The notes beneath the pieces were generated by a model, which saw nothing but the letters and a program-made list of their open reading frames with translations, was not told where the DNA came from and did not search any database. The translations under genes were made by a program, and so were the position numbers. From assembly GCA_012797815.1 (NCBI GenBank), contig JAAZOK010000102.1:1-33375 (forward strand): 33,375 bases of DNA, given 5' to 3'. How positions within the stretch are numbered: position 1 is the first letter of the stretch; every line of letters begins with the position of its first letter. This DNA comes from Chloroflexota bacterium. Lineage in GTDB: Bacteria; Chloroflexota; Anaerolineae; Anaerolineales; Anaerolineaceae. Below, piece after piece: positions 1-7,233 of the stretch.

Positions 1-1077
1 ATCGGCTTCCTGCACGGTCTCTTCCCCGTTGCGGGTGAAGTTTGCCATACCGAGAGAAGCTGCCAGCACCGGTTCTCCGGTCGCCATCCACCGGTAGCCG
101 GCGGTAGCGATCAAGGGAACCACCTCTTCCGCCACCGCTCCCTCTCCGGGCCATAAGCCTTTGGGAGCACTGTCGAAATGGTCTTGGTAGATCTCGACGC
201 TGTTGCTCAAGTGCGCAATGGCGTCATTGGGCCATGAGAAACGTGTGGGCAGATCCGTGGTGGGATTGCCAACTGCAGCCAGGTCGGAGTTGTATATCAA
301 AGGAAGGATAGGATGGGCATAGGGTGTGGTGATGACCTCGATTTGCCCACTATCCTGCAGTTCTTTATGAACCGGAATGACCTGCGCCATGACGTTACGT
401 ACTTCATCGAAAACGACCTGTTTATCTGCTTCGCTGAAATCACGCCCTTTATCCACCAGAGACTTCAAAGGTTCCCGTGCCAGAAAATCTGGATCGAACC
501 ATGCCAGGTTGAACCAGATCTGCAGATCGCGCAGGTCCTGGCTACTGAAACTCTGCATGGCGGTTGTTATGGCATCGCTGCCGGTACCGCCGCGTTTCTG
601 CAGCAGCTCTTCATAGCGTGGAAAGCGCGCGATCATGTTATCCCAGTTGGCATCAAAAAAACGTGACAGGATGAACTCTTTTTGATCATCCGTCAATTCC
701 TCTGCAGGGATCTCTGACAGCACCCAATACAGGTCTTTAGCGTCATTGTCCACAAAATCATCCAATTGCCTGATAAGCACCGGCGTGAGGTTGAAAGTGA
801 CGTGTACATCGGGATAATCCTTCAGTATGGCTGCCATATCGTAATAGTCTTTGGTAGCATGCACCCGCACCCAGGGACGGGTGTACACTCCATCCTCATC
901 TTTATAGTAGAGGGGTTGGTGCTGATGCCACAGCAGGTTCAGATACAGTACATTTTCATCCGCATTACCTGGGGTGGGAACGCCGGTCTCCCCGTTTGCC
1001 TGTGATGTATTGTTGCAAGCATTGAGCAGGATTCCCGCCAGTAAGAAAACGGAAAGGATCAGTTGTTTTATTCTCAT
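1..1077 (-). CDS. GH57 family glycoside hydrolase lipoprotein, C-terminus off the left edge
   Basis: The 359 visible codons run from the ATG at 1077 to the window edge without a stop. Residues 1-21 form a lipoprotein signal with lipobox LLNAC (Cys21), so the enzyme should be anchored outside the membrane. The mature part opens with a GH57 region-1 motif, HQHQP at 51-55. WPGEG near 309-313 resembles GH57 region 3, making Glu312 the likely nucleophile. The catalytic Asp (region 4) would lie off the window. GH57 enzymes include alpha-amylases, amylopullulanases and glucanotransferases. Position directly downstream of a maltodextrin-type ABC importer suggests extracellular cleavage of starch-like glucan. 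The start is supported by an AAGGAGAG ribosome site. The gene sits just behind a terminator at 1097-1130, leaving no room for its own promoter. The family call is firm; the substrate is inferred. Confidence 0.85.
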   Translation of the reverse strand, partial: MRIKQLILSVFLLAGILLNACNNTSQANGETGVPTPGNADENVLYLNLLWHQHQPLYYKDEDGVYTRPWVRVHATKDYYDMAAILKDYPDVHVTFNLTPVLIRQLDDFVDNDAKDLYWVLSEIPAEELTDDQKEFILSRFFDANWDNMIARFPRYEELLQKRGGTGSDAITTAMQSFSSQDLRDLQIWFNLAWFDPDFLAREPLKSLVDKGRDFSEADKQVVFDEVRNVMAQVIPVHKELQDSGQIEVITTPYAHPILPLIYNSDLAAVGNPTTDLPTRFSWPNDAIAHLSNSVEIYQDHFDSAPKGLWPGEGAVAEEVVPLIATAGYRWMATGEPVLAASLGMANFTRNGEETVQEAD

Positions 1078-1096
1078 TTCTTCTCTCCTTTATTAA

Positions 1097-1130
1097 AAAA
1101 ATCCCCAGCTTCGATTGAAGTGGGGATTTT
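1097..1130 (-). terminator. Rho-independent terminator between malG-like and GH57 genes
   Basis: The arms AAAATCCCCA and TGGGGATTTT pair perfectly and the stem continues with CTTC/GAAG around a short loop. On the minus strand the hairpin is followed by a run of T that merges into the GH57 leader and ribosome site. It would stop most transcripts after the permease gene and let a fraction read into the GH57 gene. Confidence 0.8.
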
Positions 1131-1145
1131 GTGTAGCATTTTTGG

Positions 1146-2066
1146 TTATCCCTTGACGCTTCCCAGTGTCAAGCCTGAGATCATGTATTTGGACATTGCC
1201 AGGAACAGGATCATGACCGGGATGGAAACGATGATGGCAGCGGCGTTATACTGCCCCCACTGCACCAAGTATTGCCCCATCAGGCGGTTCAGACCAAGCG
1301 GCCAGGTGAGAATGGATTCCTGAGAGCCTAGGATGATGCGTGCGATCAAGAATTCATTCCATGCCTGACTGAAGTTGAACAGGAATGTGATCGCCAGAGC
1401 CGGCGTAGAGAGGGGCAGGATGATCTTCCAGAAAGCCTGCAATGGAGAGGCTCCATCGATGATGGCGGCTTCTTCTAACTCCATAGGGATGGTATCGTAA
1501 TAGCCTTTCAAGATCCAGATACTGAAAGGCACGGAAGTGACGGCATAGGCGATCACCAAACCACGATACGTGCCGATCATGCCCAGCTTGATGGCAAGGA
1601 TATACAGCGGCACCATTAACATCGATGTCGGTATCATCTGGGTAGTCAGGAGATACACCAGCAACGTGCTTCTTCCTTTGAATTTAAATCTGGAAAAAGC
1701 ATAAGCGGATGTAGCTGCGATGATCAATCCAATGATGGCAGTGGTGGTGGTTACTGCCAGGCTGTTCCATATCCATTGCAATAAACCCTGATCATAGATG
1801 ACCTTATGATAGTTCTCAAAAGTTGCATCCGGTGGGATGATGGATAGATCGGTTGAAAGCACACGGTTGCCCGGGCGCAGGGATACACTGAAGATACGCA
1901 TCAGTGGGTAAATCGAGATCAGGCAATAAAAAATCAGGATCAAATGGATGATAAGCCGTTTGAACTTGCTATCTCCCCGGGCAGCATGAAAGAAGGAGTT
2001 CTTTCTTCGTTTTACCGGTTCAGGTTCCGCAGTGCTTTTTGTGTAAGTAGTGGATTTGACAGACAT
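1146..2066 (-). CDS. ABC transporter permease, maltose/sugar type (MalG-like)
   Basis: This 306-residue inner-membrane protein carries the binding-protein-dependent transport permease fold. A cytoplasmic N-terminal tail (about 1-36) rich in basic residues precedes several hydrophobic segments. The EAA loop at about 198-217 (EEAAIIDGASPLQAFWKIIL) is the contact site for the ATPase. It would form a heterodimeric channel with the upstream permease. Its ATG overlaps the stop of that gene by one base (TAATG), which implies translational coupling. Length and motif match the MalG half of carbohydrate uptake transporter family 1. Substrate specificity cannot be read from a permease; maltodextrin is suggested only by the GH57 neighbour. 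No ATPase gene occurs in this cluster. Confidence 0.9.
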   Translation of the reverse strand: MSVKSTTYTKSTAEPEPVKRRKNSFFHAARGDSKFKRLIIHLILIFYCLISIYPLMRIFSVSLRPGNRVLSTDLSIIPPDATFENYHKVIYDQGLLQWIWNSLAVTTTTAIIGLIIAATSAYAFSRFKFKGRSTLLVYLLTTQMIPTSMLMVPLYILAIKLGMIGTYRGLVIAYAVTSVPFSIWILKGYYDTIPMELEEAAIIDGASPLQAFWKIILPLSTPALAITFLFNFSQAWNEFLIARIILGSQESILTWPLGLNRLMGQYLVQWGQYNAAAIIVSIPVMILFLAMSKYMISGLTLGSVKG

Positions 2067-3070
2067 TAGTCTCTCACTCCTTTCAAAGCGCCGGTTACTT
2101 TGGCGAAAATCACCGAATAACCGAGCAGGATAAAGAATATAACGAATGCAAAGGCGGCTGAGAAGCCATAACGGTTATACTGGAAGGCTGCCCGGAACAG
2201 GGCGGTGACCAGAATATCACTGCTTTCCAGTTCAAACTGGTTAATGAAGAAGGAGATATTGAAGGTATTGAATGTCCATACGGTGCCAAGAATGACGGAT
2301 GGCGAGATAATGGGCATCATAATAGGCAAGGTGATCTTCCAGAATTTCTGCCAGTTGGTGGCGCCGTCCATCTCCGCTGCTTCGTAAAATTCGCCGGAAA
2401 TGCTCTGCAGCCCGCCCAGGAAGATGACCGTCATGAAGGGGATGCCCAGCCAGATATTGACAATACACATGGCAATGAAGTTGGGCGTCGGGCTGGTCAA
2501 CCACTGCACGGGTGTCAATCCGATGCGCTGCAGCATGATGTTGATCCAACCGTATTCGTAGTTGAATTCGCCGCGCCAAGCCATGGCTGCTACTACCTGG
2601 GGTAGTGCCCATGGGATGACGATGATCATACGATAAATGCCGCGCATCTTCATTTCACGATTAAGCAATAAAGCCAGGATCATACCACCGGTAACATGGA
2701 ATAACACGTTGATAAAAGTCCACAAAACTGTTCGCCAAAGCAAGGGGAAGAACGTGACCTGTTTCAGTACCGGTTCGGTAAAAACGCGCACATAGTTTTT
2801 CAATCCGATAAAAGAAAAATTGAAAAAATGACTCAAACTCATGTTTGTCATGGAGATATACCCTTCCCACAACAGCGGGTATACCTGCAGGACAAGCAGA
2901 CCAAGAATGGCGGGGGAAACAAGCATATAAACCAGTGCATTTTTTAATTTCAACCATTTGACCAGGATGAAATACAGCAGCGCTTCAAGTGCAACAACAA
3001 TGAGTACTACTGCCAGGATGGTGGTAGCTACTTCGGATATGCTTTTAAAAATTGCATCAAAGTTGAACAT
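2066..3070 (-). CDS. ABC transporter permease, maltose/sugar type (MalF-like)
   Basis: This 334-residue membrane protein has an N-terminal helix near 16-36, further helices from about 46, and an EAA loop at about 229-249 (YEAAEMDGATNWQKFWKITL). These are the marks of the MalF/UgpA half of a sugar ABC importer. It lacks the large periplasmic insertion of enterobacterial MalF, as is usual outside that group. It lies between the binding-protein gene and the MalG-like gene, overlapping the latter by one base. The ATG at 3070 has a GGAG ribosome site. The 107-base gap to the binding-protein gene contains a terminator, so this gene is probably transcribed by partial read-through. Confidence 0.9.
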   Translation of the reverse strand: MFNFDAIFKSISEVATTILAVVLIVVALEALLYFILVKWLKLKNALVYMLVSPAILGLLVLQVYPLLWEGYISMTNMSLSHFFNFSFIGLKNYVRVFTEPVLKQVTFFPLLWRTVLWTFINVLFHVTGGMILALLLNREMKMRGIYRMIIVIPWALPQVVAAMAWRGEFNYEYGWINIMLQRIGLTPVQWLTSPTPNFIAMCIVNIWLGIPFMTVIFLGGLQSISGEFYEAAEMDGATNWQKFWKITLPIMMPIISPSVILGTVWTFNTFNISFFINQFELESSDILVTALFRAAFQYNRYGFSAAFAFVIFFILLGYSVIFAKVTGALKGVRD

Positions 3071-3130
3071 GGATCAATACTCCTTTGATGATACTTAAAA
3101 AATGACAGGCCAATGACCTATGAAAAAATG

Positions 3131-3155
3131 CTGGAACCGGAAAGCCCGGTTCCAG
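3131..3155 (-). terminator. Rho-independent terminator between binding protein and permeases
   Basis: CTGGAACCGG (3131-3140) and CCGGTTCCAG (3146-3155) form a perfect 10-bp stem with a five-base loop. On the minus strand a TTTTTT run follows after CA. It lies 22 bases past the binding-protein stop and ahead of the permease genes, a common way to make more binding protein than permease. Confidence 0.85.
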
Positions 3156-3177
3156 CTTTGATGGTTGCCTTGTGCAA

Positions 3178-4398
3178 TTACTCTAATTGCAGGATGCAGG
3201 CTTCTGCAGCGGCTTGCATAGCTGCGGCTGCATCGGTGGGTGTTTCGCTACCAGCAAACACCAGAGTTTGTTCTGGTTTGATAGCATCCCAAATACAACG
3301 CATTTCAACGACCGTGGGCATCGGAACGCCATAGCTCATGGCTTCTGAAGATCCGGCCAGAATAGGATCATTGGCGATCGCTTCATTAGACAACACGGCT
3401 TTCAACCCGGGCAATCTGCTGAGGGTGCTGAGCTGGTTCAATTGGTTCTCTTCATTGGTCGCGAATTCGATGAAGTTGATGACCGCATTCAATTTATCAC
3501 CACTCAGATCTTTCGGAAGCATGAAGTATTTACCGGAGGTGTAGGGTGCGGGGTATTTCCCGGTTGCTGTGATCATCGGTAATGGTGCTACACCTAGCTT
3601 GTCACCGAACTGCTCTTGATATGCACCCAATGACCAGTCACCATTAACCAACATGGCAGCTTTGCCTTCCTTGAAGAGGGTATCGGCTGTGTCATAATCC
3701 ATGGATTCGGGGGTGATTTGATAGGTGAATTTCAGATCATATAAGAATTGGAGGGTATTAATCATGGCTTCGGTGTTCAACGTTGGGGTTACACCATCCT
3801 CGGCAAAGACGCTTTCCCCAAATCCGCCCCACCATGGTGCTATAAAGAAGGGTTCGGTTGAGTTATAAACCAGACCGTATTGGTCATCATGGGTTAATTC
3901 CTGACCCTTGGCGATCAATTCATCGGTGTCCTTTGGCGCTTCGGCTATCAAGTCTTTGTTGAACAGTAACATCAGGTGGTTACCACTGGAGATCGGGACC
4001 CCCCATGTCTTACCGTCCATGACTACGCTGGGAACGTATAGGGACATGTCGAAATAATCATCGACTGGTTGGATGATTCCGGCGGTGGTGAAGGGTCCGG
4101 CATGGTCGCTAACAGTCCACAGCAGATCGGGGGCTGCCCCAGCCAGGCTGGCGGTCTGGAAGTCTTCACGCAGTGTCTCGGTATCCTTCTGCACTACCTC
4201 AAAGGTGATGTTGGGATACATGGCGGTGAAGGCATCGGTCAAACTGACAACATACTGGTAAGCGTTATCAGATTCACCTTCCTGTGTCCACAGTTGGATG
4301 ATGATATCCCCGGTGGGCACTTCTGCTTTGGATGTGCATGCGGTGATTGCTAATGCAAGCATCCCGAAAATTACTAAAATACTGAATGTCTTTTTCAT
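3178..4398 (-). CDS. Extracellular sugar-binding lipoprotein, family 1 (maltose-type)
   Basis: The 406-residue protein begins with a lipoprotein signal peptide (lipobox ITAC, Cys21). It continues as a family 1 solute-binding protein: an early beta strand containing LWTQ, and an inner segment with ML(V)NGDWSLGAYQEQFG typical of sugar-binding MalE/UgpB relatives. It would capture the sugar outside the membrane and deliver it to the two permeases. The ATG has a GGAG ribosome site (GAGGAGAGAAAAT). Adjacent maltodextrin-type permeases and a GH57 enzyme suggest an alpha-glucan oligosaccharide ligand, but the pocket residues cannot be judged from sequence alone. It is the first gene of its operon. 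Confidence 0.9.
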   Translation of the reverse strand: MKKTFSILVIFGMLALAITACTSKAEVPTGDIIIQLWTQEGESDNAYQYVVSLTDAFTAMYPNITFEVVQKDTETLREDFQTASLAGAAPDLLWTVSDHAGPFTTAGIIQPVDDYFDMSLYVPSVVMDGKTWGVPISSGNHLMLLFNKDLIAEAPKDTDELIAKGQELTHDDQYGLVYNSTEPFFIAPWWGGFGESVFAEDGVTPTLNTEAMINTLQFLYDLKFTYQITPESMDYDTADTLFKEGKAAMLVNGDWSLGAYQEQFGDKLGVAPLPMITATGKYPAPYTSGKYFMLPKDLSGDKLNAVINFIEFATNEENQLNQLSTLSRLPGLKAVLSNEAIANDPILAGSSEAMSYGVPMPTVVEMRCIWDAIKPEQTLVFAGSETPTDAAAAMQAAAEACILQLE

Positions 4399-4733
4399 AT
4401 TTTCTCTCCTCAGAAAATTTGGGATTTGTACTTACTATTATGTGTATCGAGTCTCTTATTGCACCTCCTCTAATACAAAATTTATATTGTTCTTACAAAC
4501 CAAACAATACTTAATTTGAATTAACTTTTACTGATAAAAGGGGGAAATGTTTTCTGAACCGAATATTGCTATTCTTTTTGTTCATACTTCATATAGAAAT
4601 AAAACTTACTTTAATTCAGTATACACACATTTCTGTAGATTTAAAGGATCATTTTTAATGATTAACATCTGCTTTATCAACGAAAATCATACTTTGATAT
4701 CCTGAAATTTTGTGAATGTATTAGAATTGGTTC
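4399..4733. promoter_or_regulatory. 335-bp AT-rich divergent intergenic region
   Basis: No coding region is seen here. It must contain the promoters of the binding-protein operon (leftward) and the ADP-ribosylglycohydrolase gene (rightward). Leftward candidates overlap: TATAAA (4481-4486), or TTGTAA (4493-4498) with a 17-base spacer to TATTAG (4470-4475). I cannot decide between them. The leader toward the binding protein contains an unused AGGAGGTGCAA at 4459-4469, 60 bases before the ATG. I found no convincing palindromic operator. Confidence 0.5.
4694..4724 (+). promoter_or_regulatory. Candidate promoter for the ADP-ribosylglycohydrolase gene
   Basis: TTGATA (4694-4699) and TATTAG (4719-4724) are separated by 19 bases, longer than ideal. 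Only nine bases lie between the -10 element and the ATG at 4734, and there is no Shine-Dalgarno sequence. If the -10 is right, the transcript would start about three bases before the ATG and be essentially leaderless. Confidence 0.4.
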
Positions 4734-5543
4734 ATGGATAAACCAAATAAGTATGCTCGTTTTCGATTGTTGGGTGCTGTGGCGGGTGATGTGATTGGTT
4801 CACGTTTTGAGTGGAACCCTGTCAAAACCACTGATTTTCCCCTGTTTCACCCTGATTGCACATTTACGGATGATACTATTTTAACGGTAGCTGTTGCCAG
4901 TGCTATCTTACAGGGCGGATCTTTTGCCGAGGAGATCTGGGATTTTGGCAACCGCTATCCAGATCGTGGTTTTGGCAATAATTTCATGCAGTGGTTATCC
5001 GGACCGAAGAAAGAACCCTATAACAGCTACGGGAATGGTTCTGCTCTACGGGTCAGTCCGGTTTCATGGGCATATGATAGTGTAGATGACGTATTGGAAA
5101 ATGCATATCAGAGTGCAATAGTTACCCATAATCATCCTGAAGGTATCAAAGGAGCTCAATCGGTTGCGTTGGCAGTCTTCATGGCGCGCCAGAAGAAAGA
5201 CAAAGAGGAAATACGCGCTGAGATCACCCGGCGATTTGGGTATGACCTGAATCGCACATTAGCAGATATCCGCCCAACCTATTCTTATGACGTCACCTGC
5301 CAGGGTTGTGTGCCTGAAGCTATCATTGCCTTCCTGGAATCAACGGATTATGAGAGTACACTTCGCAATGCTATTTCTCTGGGCGGGGATGCCGATACTC
5401 AGGCGGCGATCGCTGGTTCTATTGCCGAAGCGTACTATGATGGCGTTCCGGAAGAGATCGTCCTGTTCGTGAAAAAGATCATCCCGGAAGAATTCTGGCT
5501 GATCATCAAAGAATTCAATACCACGTTCATTGATAATAACTAG
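4734..5543 (+). CDS. ADP-ribosylglycohydrolase family protein (DraG-like)
   Basis: This 269-residue protein is a complete single-domain all-helical ADP-ribosylglycohydrolase. These enzymes use two Mg ions to release ADP-ribose from arginine side chains or to hydrolyse related ADP-ribose compounds. The motif GAVAGDVIGSRFE opens the fold. TDDT at 45-48 and GGDADT at 217-222 supply the conserved acidic metal ligands. HNHPEGIKGA near 132-141 is another family block. It stands alone, facing away from the binding-protein operon and convergent with the glycerol module. The start has no ribosome site, see the adjacent promoter. No partner ADP-ribosyltransferase is visible, so the cellular target is unknown. 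The family is secure; the substrate is not. Confidence 0.92.
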   Translation: MDKPNKYARFRLLGAVAGDVIGSRFEWNPVKTTDFPLFHPDCTFTDDTILTVAVASAILQGGSFAEEIWDFGNRYPDRGFGNNFMQWLSGPKKEPYNSYGNGSALRVSPVSWAYDSVDDVLENAYQSAIVTHNHPEGIKGAQSVALAVFMARQKKDKEEIRAEITRRFGYDLNRTLADIRPTYSYDVTCQGCVPEAIIAFLESTDYESTLRNAISLGGDADTQAAIAGSIAEAYYDGVPEEIVLFVKKIIPEEFWLIIKEFNTTFIDNN

Positions 5544-5547
5544 TACA

Positions 5548-5577
5548 AAAAAACGAGATTTTTCATCTCGTTTTTTT
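5548..5577. terminator. Bidirectional terminator between convergent genes
   Basis: ACGAGA (5553-5558) pairs with TCTCGT (5566-5571), and the flanking A and T runs extend the stem. Seven T follow on the plus strand and seven T on the minus strand. It can serve both the ADP-ribosylglycohydrolase gene and the DUF1667 gene. Confidence 0.9.
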
Positions 5578-5581
5578 AATT

Positions 5582-5959
5582 CTACATATCCCGGCTGGCC
5601 AGGATGGGAATGCCCGTTCCCAATGCGTCATCCAGAATGATCTGACCTTCTTTGACAGGCGCTTTGATCTCGGTGTGGCGCAGTAATGCCAGTAACTCCA
5701 TGATGTGCGCTTTGGGGAATGGGCTGGCAGTGTAGACCGGCAACAAGGGGTGCCTGCCGCCCTGGATGCGCACGGTGGTGGCTACCATGCGGCGCGGATC
5801 CTTCATTTCACCGATGGCATATTCCACACCCCGCTTGCAACCCTCGTTGGTGACCAGCACCTTATCACCATCCTGCCGGACGCTTAACCGGCAGCCTTTG
5901 GGGCAGGCTACACAGATGATTTGTTTGGTTTGAGTGTCTGAATTGCTCATCATTTTCAT
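5582..5959 (-). CDS. DUF1667 protein of the glycerol-dehydrogenase module
   Basis: This is a small cysteine-rich protein of 125 residues with C-x2-C-x3-C (Cys16, 19, 23) and Cys41. That is the pattern of DUF1667 (COG3862), a family found beside FAD-dependent glycerol-3-phosphate dehydrogenase genes in anaerobes. The cysteines look suited to an Fe-S cluster or zinc, but the cofactor is not established by sequence. It is the last gene of the operon and overlaps its upstream neighbour by four bases (ATGA). The ATG three codons in (MMSN) is better spaced from the AAGGA ribosome site, so the true protein may be two residues shorter. The role is probably electron transfer or assembly for the two flavoproteins upstream; this is inference from context. 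Confidence 0.85.
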   Translation of the reverse strand: MKMMSNSDTQTKQIICVACPKGCRLSVRQDGDKVLVTNEGCKRGVEYAIGEMKDPRRMVATTVRIQGGRHPLLPVYTASPFPKAHIMELLALLRHTEIKAPVKEGQIILDDALGTGIPILASRDM

Positions 5960-7233
5960 TCCTTTTCGATAACCTGCACGGTGAGTTGCCGGGCTTTTTC
6001 TACCTGTTCGCGGTGTTTTTCTTTCAATTCGATCGTGACCATCTCGCCGGGGCGGGCATAGGGCAACGTACGGCTGGCAATCACCTCAGCACCATCCAGG
6101 ACCTGTACTTTGACCGGCTGTTCCAGCGGTTTGGTGACGCGCATCTGCAATTGTTCGTCCCCGTGTTGCAAACTGAGCGGGTCCAGGGTATGCGGGATGA
6201 CATGATGCACATTCTTGCCGTGCTGGATGGCGATTTTCTTCCCCCCACAGCACAATTCACCACTGGCGTAACGGGCAGCGCTTTCTCCGGCGCGCAAGCC
6301 TGCTCCGGTTACCCAATCCACCAGGTCATACACATGCACCACATTGCCGGCTGCAAAAAAACCTTCTGCGCTGGTCTGGAAATAATTATCCACCAGCGGT
6401 CCGGAGGTCAAGGGGTCCAACTGGATGCCGATCTGGCGTGATAGTTCGTTTTCGGGTATCAATCCCACCGAAAGCAACAGGGTGTCACAGGCAATCACTT
6501 CCTCGGTACCGGGAACTTCTTGCCAGTGATCATCTACTGCCACGGTCTCCACCGCTTCCACGCGCTCGTTTCCGATGATGCGTTTGATGGTATGCTGCAT
6601 TTGTAGTGGGATGTCAAAGTCCTGTAAGCACTGCACATAATTGCGCATCAATCCGGATAGATAAGGCATAATTTCCAGCACGCGTTCTACTTTGGCACCT
6701 TCAAAGGTCAACCGGCGTGCCATGATCATCCCAATATCACCGGAACCCAGGATCACGAACTTCTTTCCAGGCATGAACCCTTCCACGTTTACCCAGCGCT
6801 GGGCAGTACCTGCGGTGTAAACTCCCGCCGGGCGGGCACCAGGTAGTCGAACTTGGGCACGGGTGCGTTCACGACAACCCATTGCCAGGATGACCGCTTT
6901 CGCGTGAATATCGAGCATGCCATCTTTTTTATTACTGGCAAAGATATGTTTGTCCTGGGTGATCTCCAATACCATGGTATCCAGCAGCATCTCTACTTGG
7001 CTGGCGTTGGCTTCATTGATGTAATGCTGCGCATAGGCAGGTCCGGGTAGGTCTTTCCTGAAGATCTCCACTCCAAAACCGTTATGGATGCACTGTAGTA
7101 AGATACCACCCGGCTCCCTATCGCGTTCGATCAGCAATACCTGGCTGGCACCATTTTGCTTGGCGGCGATAGCAGCTGCCAGACCTCCCGGCCCACTACC
7201 GATGACGGCGACATCGCATTGCAGGGTTTTCAT
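5956..7233 (-). CDS. FAD/NAD(P)-dependent oxidoreductase of the glycerol module
   Basis: The 425-residue protein has the two-dinucleotide-binding-domain flavoprotein fold. GSGPGG at 12-17 with a downstream acidic strand end (LLIERD) binds FAD. GSGDIG at 163-168 marks the NAD(P)H domain. A late block AAGNVVHVYDLVDWVTGAG is typical of the FAD C-terminal strand of this family. The upstream ATGA overlap with the GlpA-like gene and the downstream ATGA overlap with DUF1667 tie the three together. In other anaerobes this trio is encoded with glycerol kinase, and the oxidoreductase is thought to pass electrons from glycerol 3-phosphate to an acceptor. It is too long to be GlpB by sequence style, so I leave the symbol blank. 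The GGAGG ribosome site supports the start. Confidence 0.85.
   Translation of the reverse strand: MKTLQCDVAVIGSGPGGLAAAIAAKQNGASQVLLIERDREPGGILLQCIHNGFGVEIFRKDLPGPAYAQHYINEANASQVEMLLDTMVLEITQDKHIFASNKKDGMLDIHAKAVILAMGCRERTRAQVRLPGARPAGVYTAGTAQRWVNVEGFMPGKKFVILGSGDIGMIMARRLTFEGAKVERVLEIMPYLSGLMRNYVQCLQDFDIPLQMQHTIKRIIGNERVEAVETVAVDDHWQEVPGTEEVIACDTLLLSVGLIPENELSRQIGIQLDPLTSGPLVDNYFQTSAEGFFAAGNVVHVYDLVDWVTGAGLRAGESAARYASGELCCGGKKIAIQHGKNVHHVIPHTLDPLSLQHGDEQLQMRVTKPLEQPVKVQVLDGAEVIASRTLPYARPGEMVTIELKEKHREQVEKARQLTVQVIEKE

Noticed and set aside
4399-4733. Possible riboswitch or small RNA in the longest intergenic gap
   Set aside because: The region is AT-rich with no stable conserved-looking stems; only promoters and a leader are supportable.
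5986-6441. 151-residue plus-strand open frame opposite the oxidoreductase
   Set aside because: Antisense to a well-supported flavoprotein gene with overlap-coupled neighbours; composition is shadow-like.
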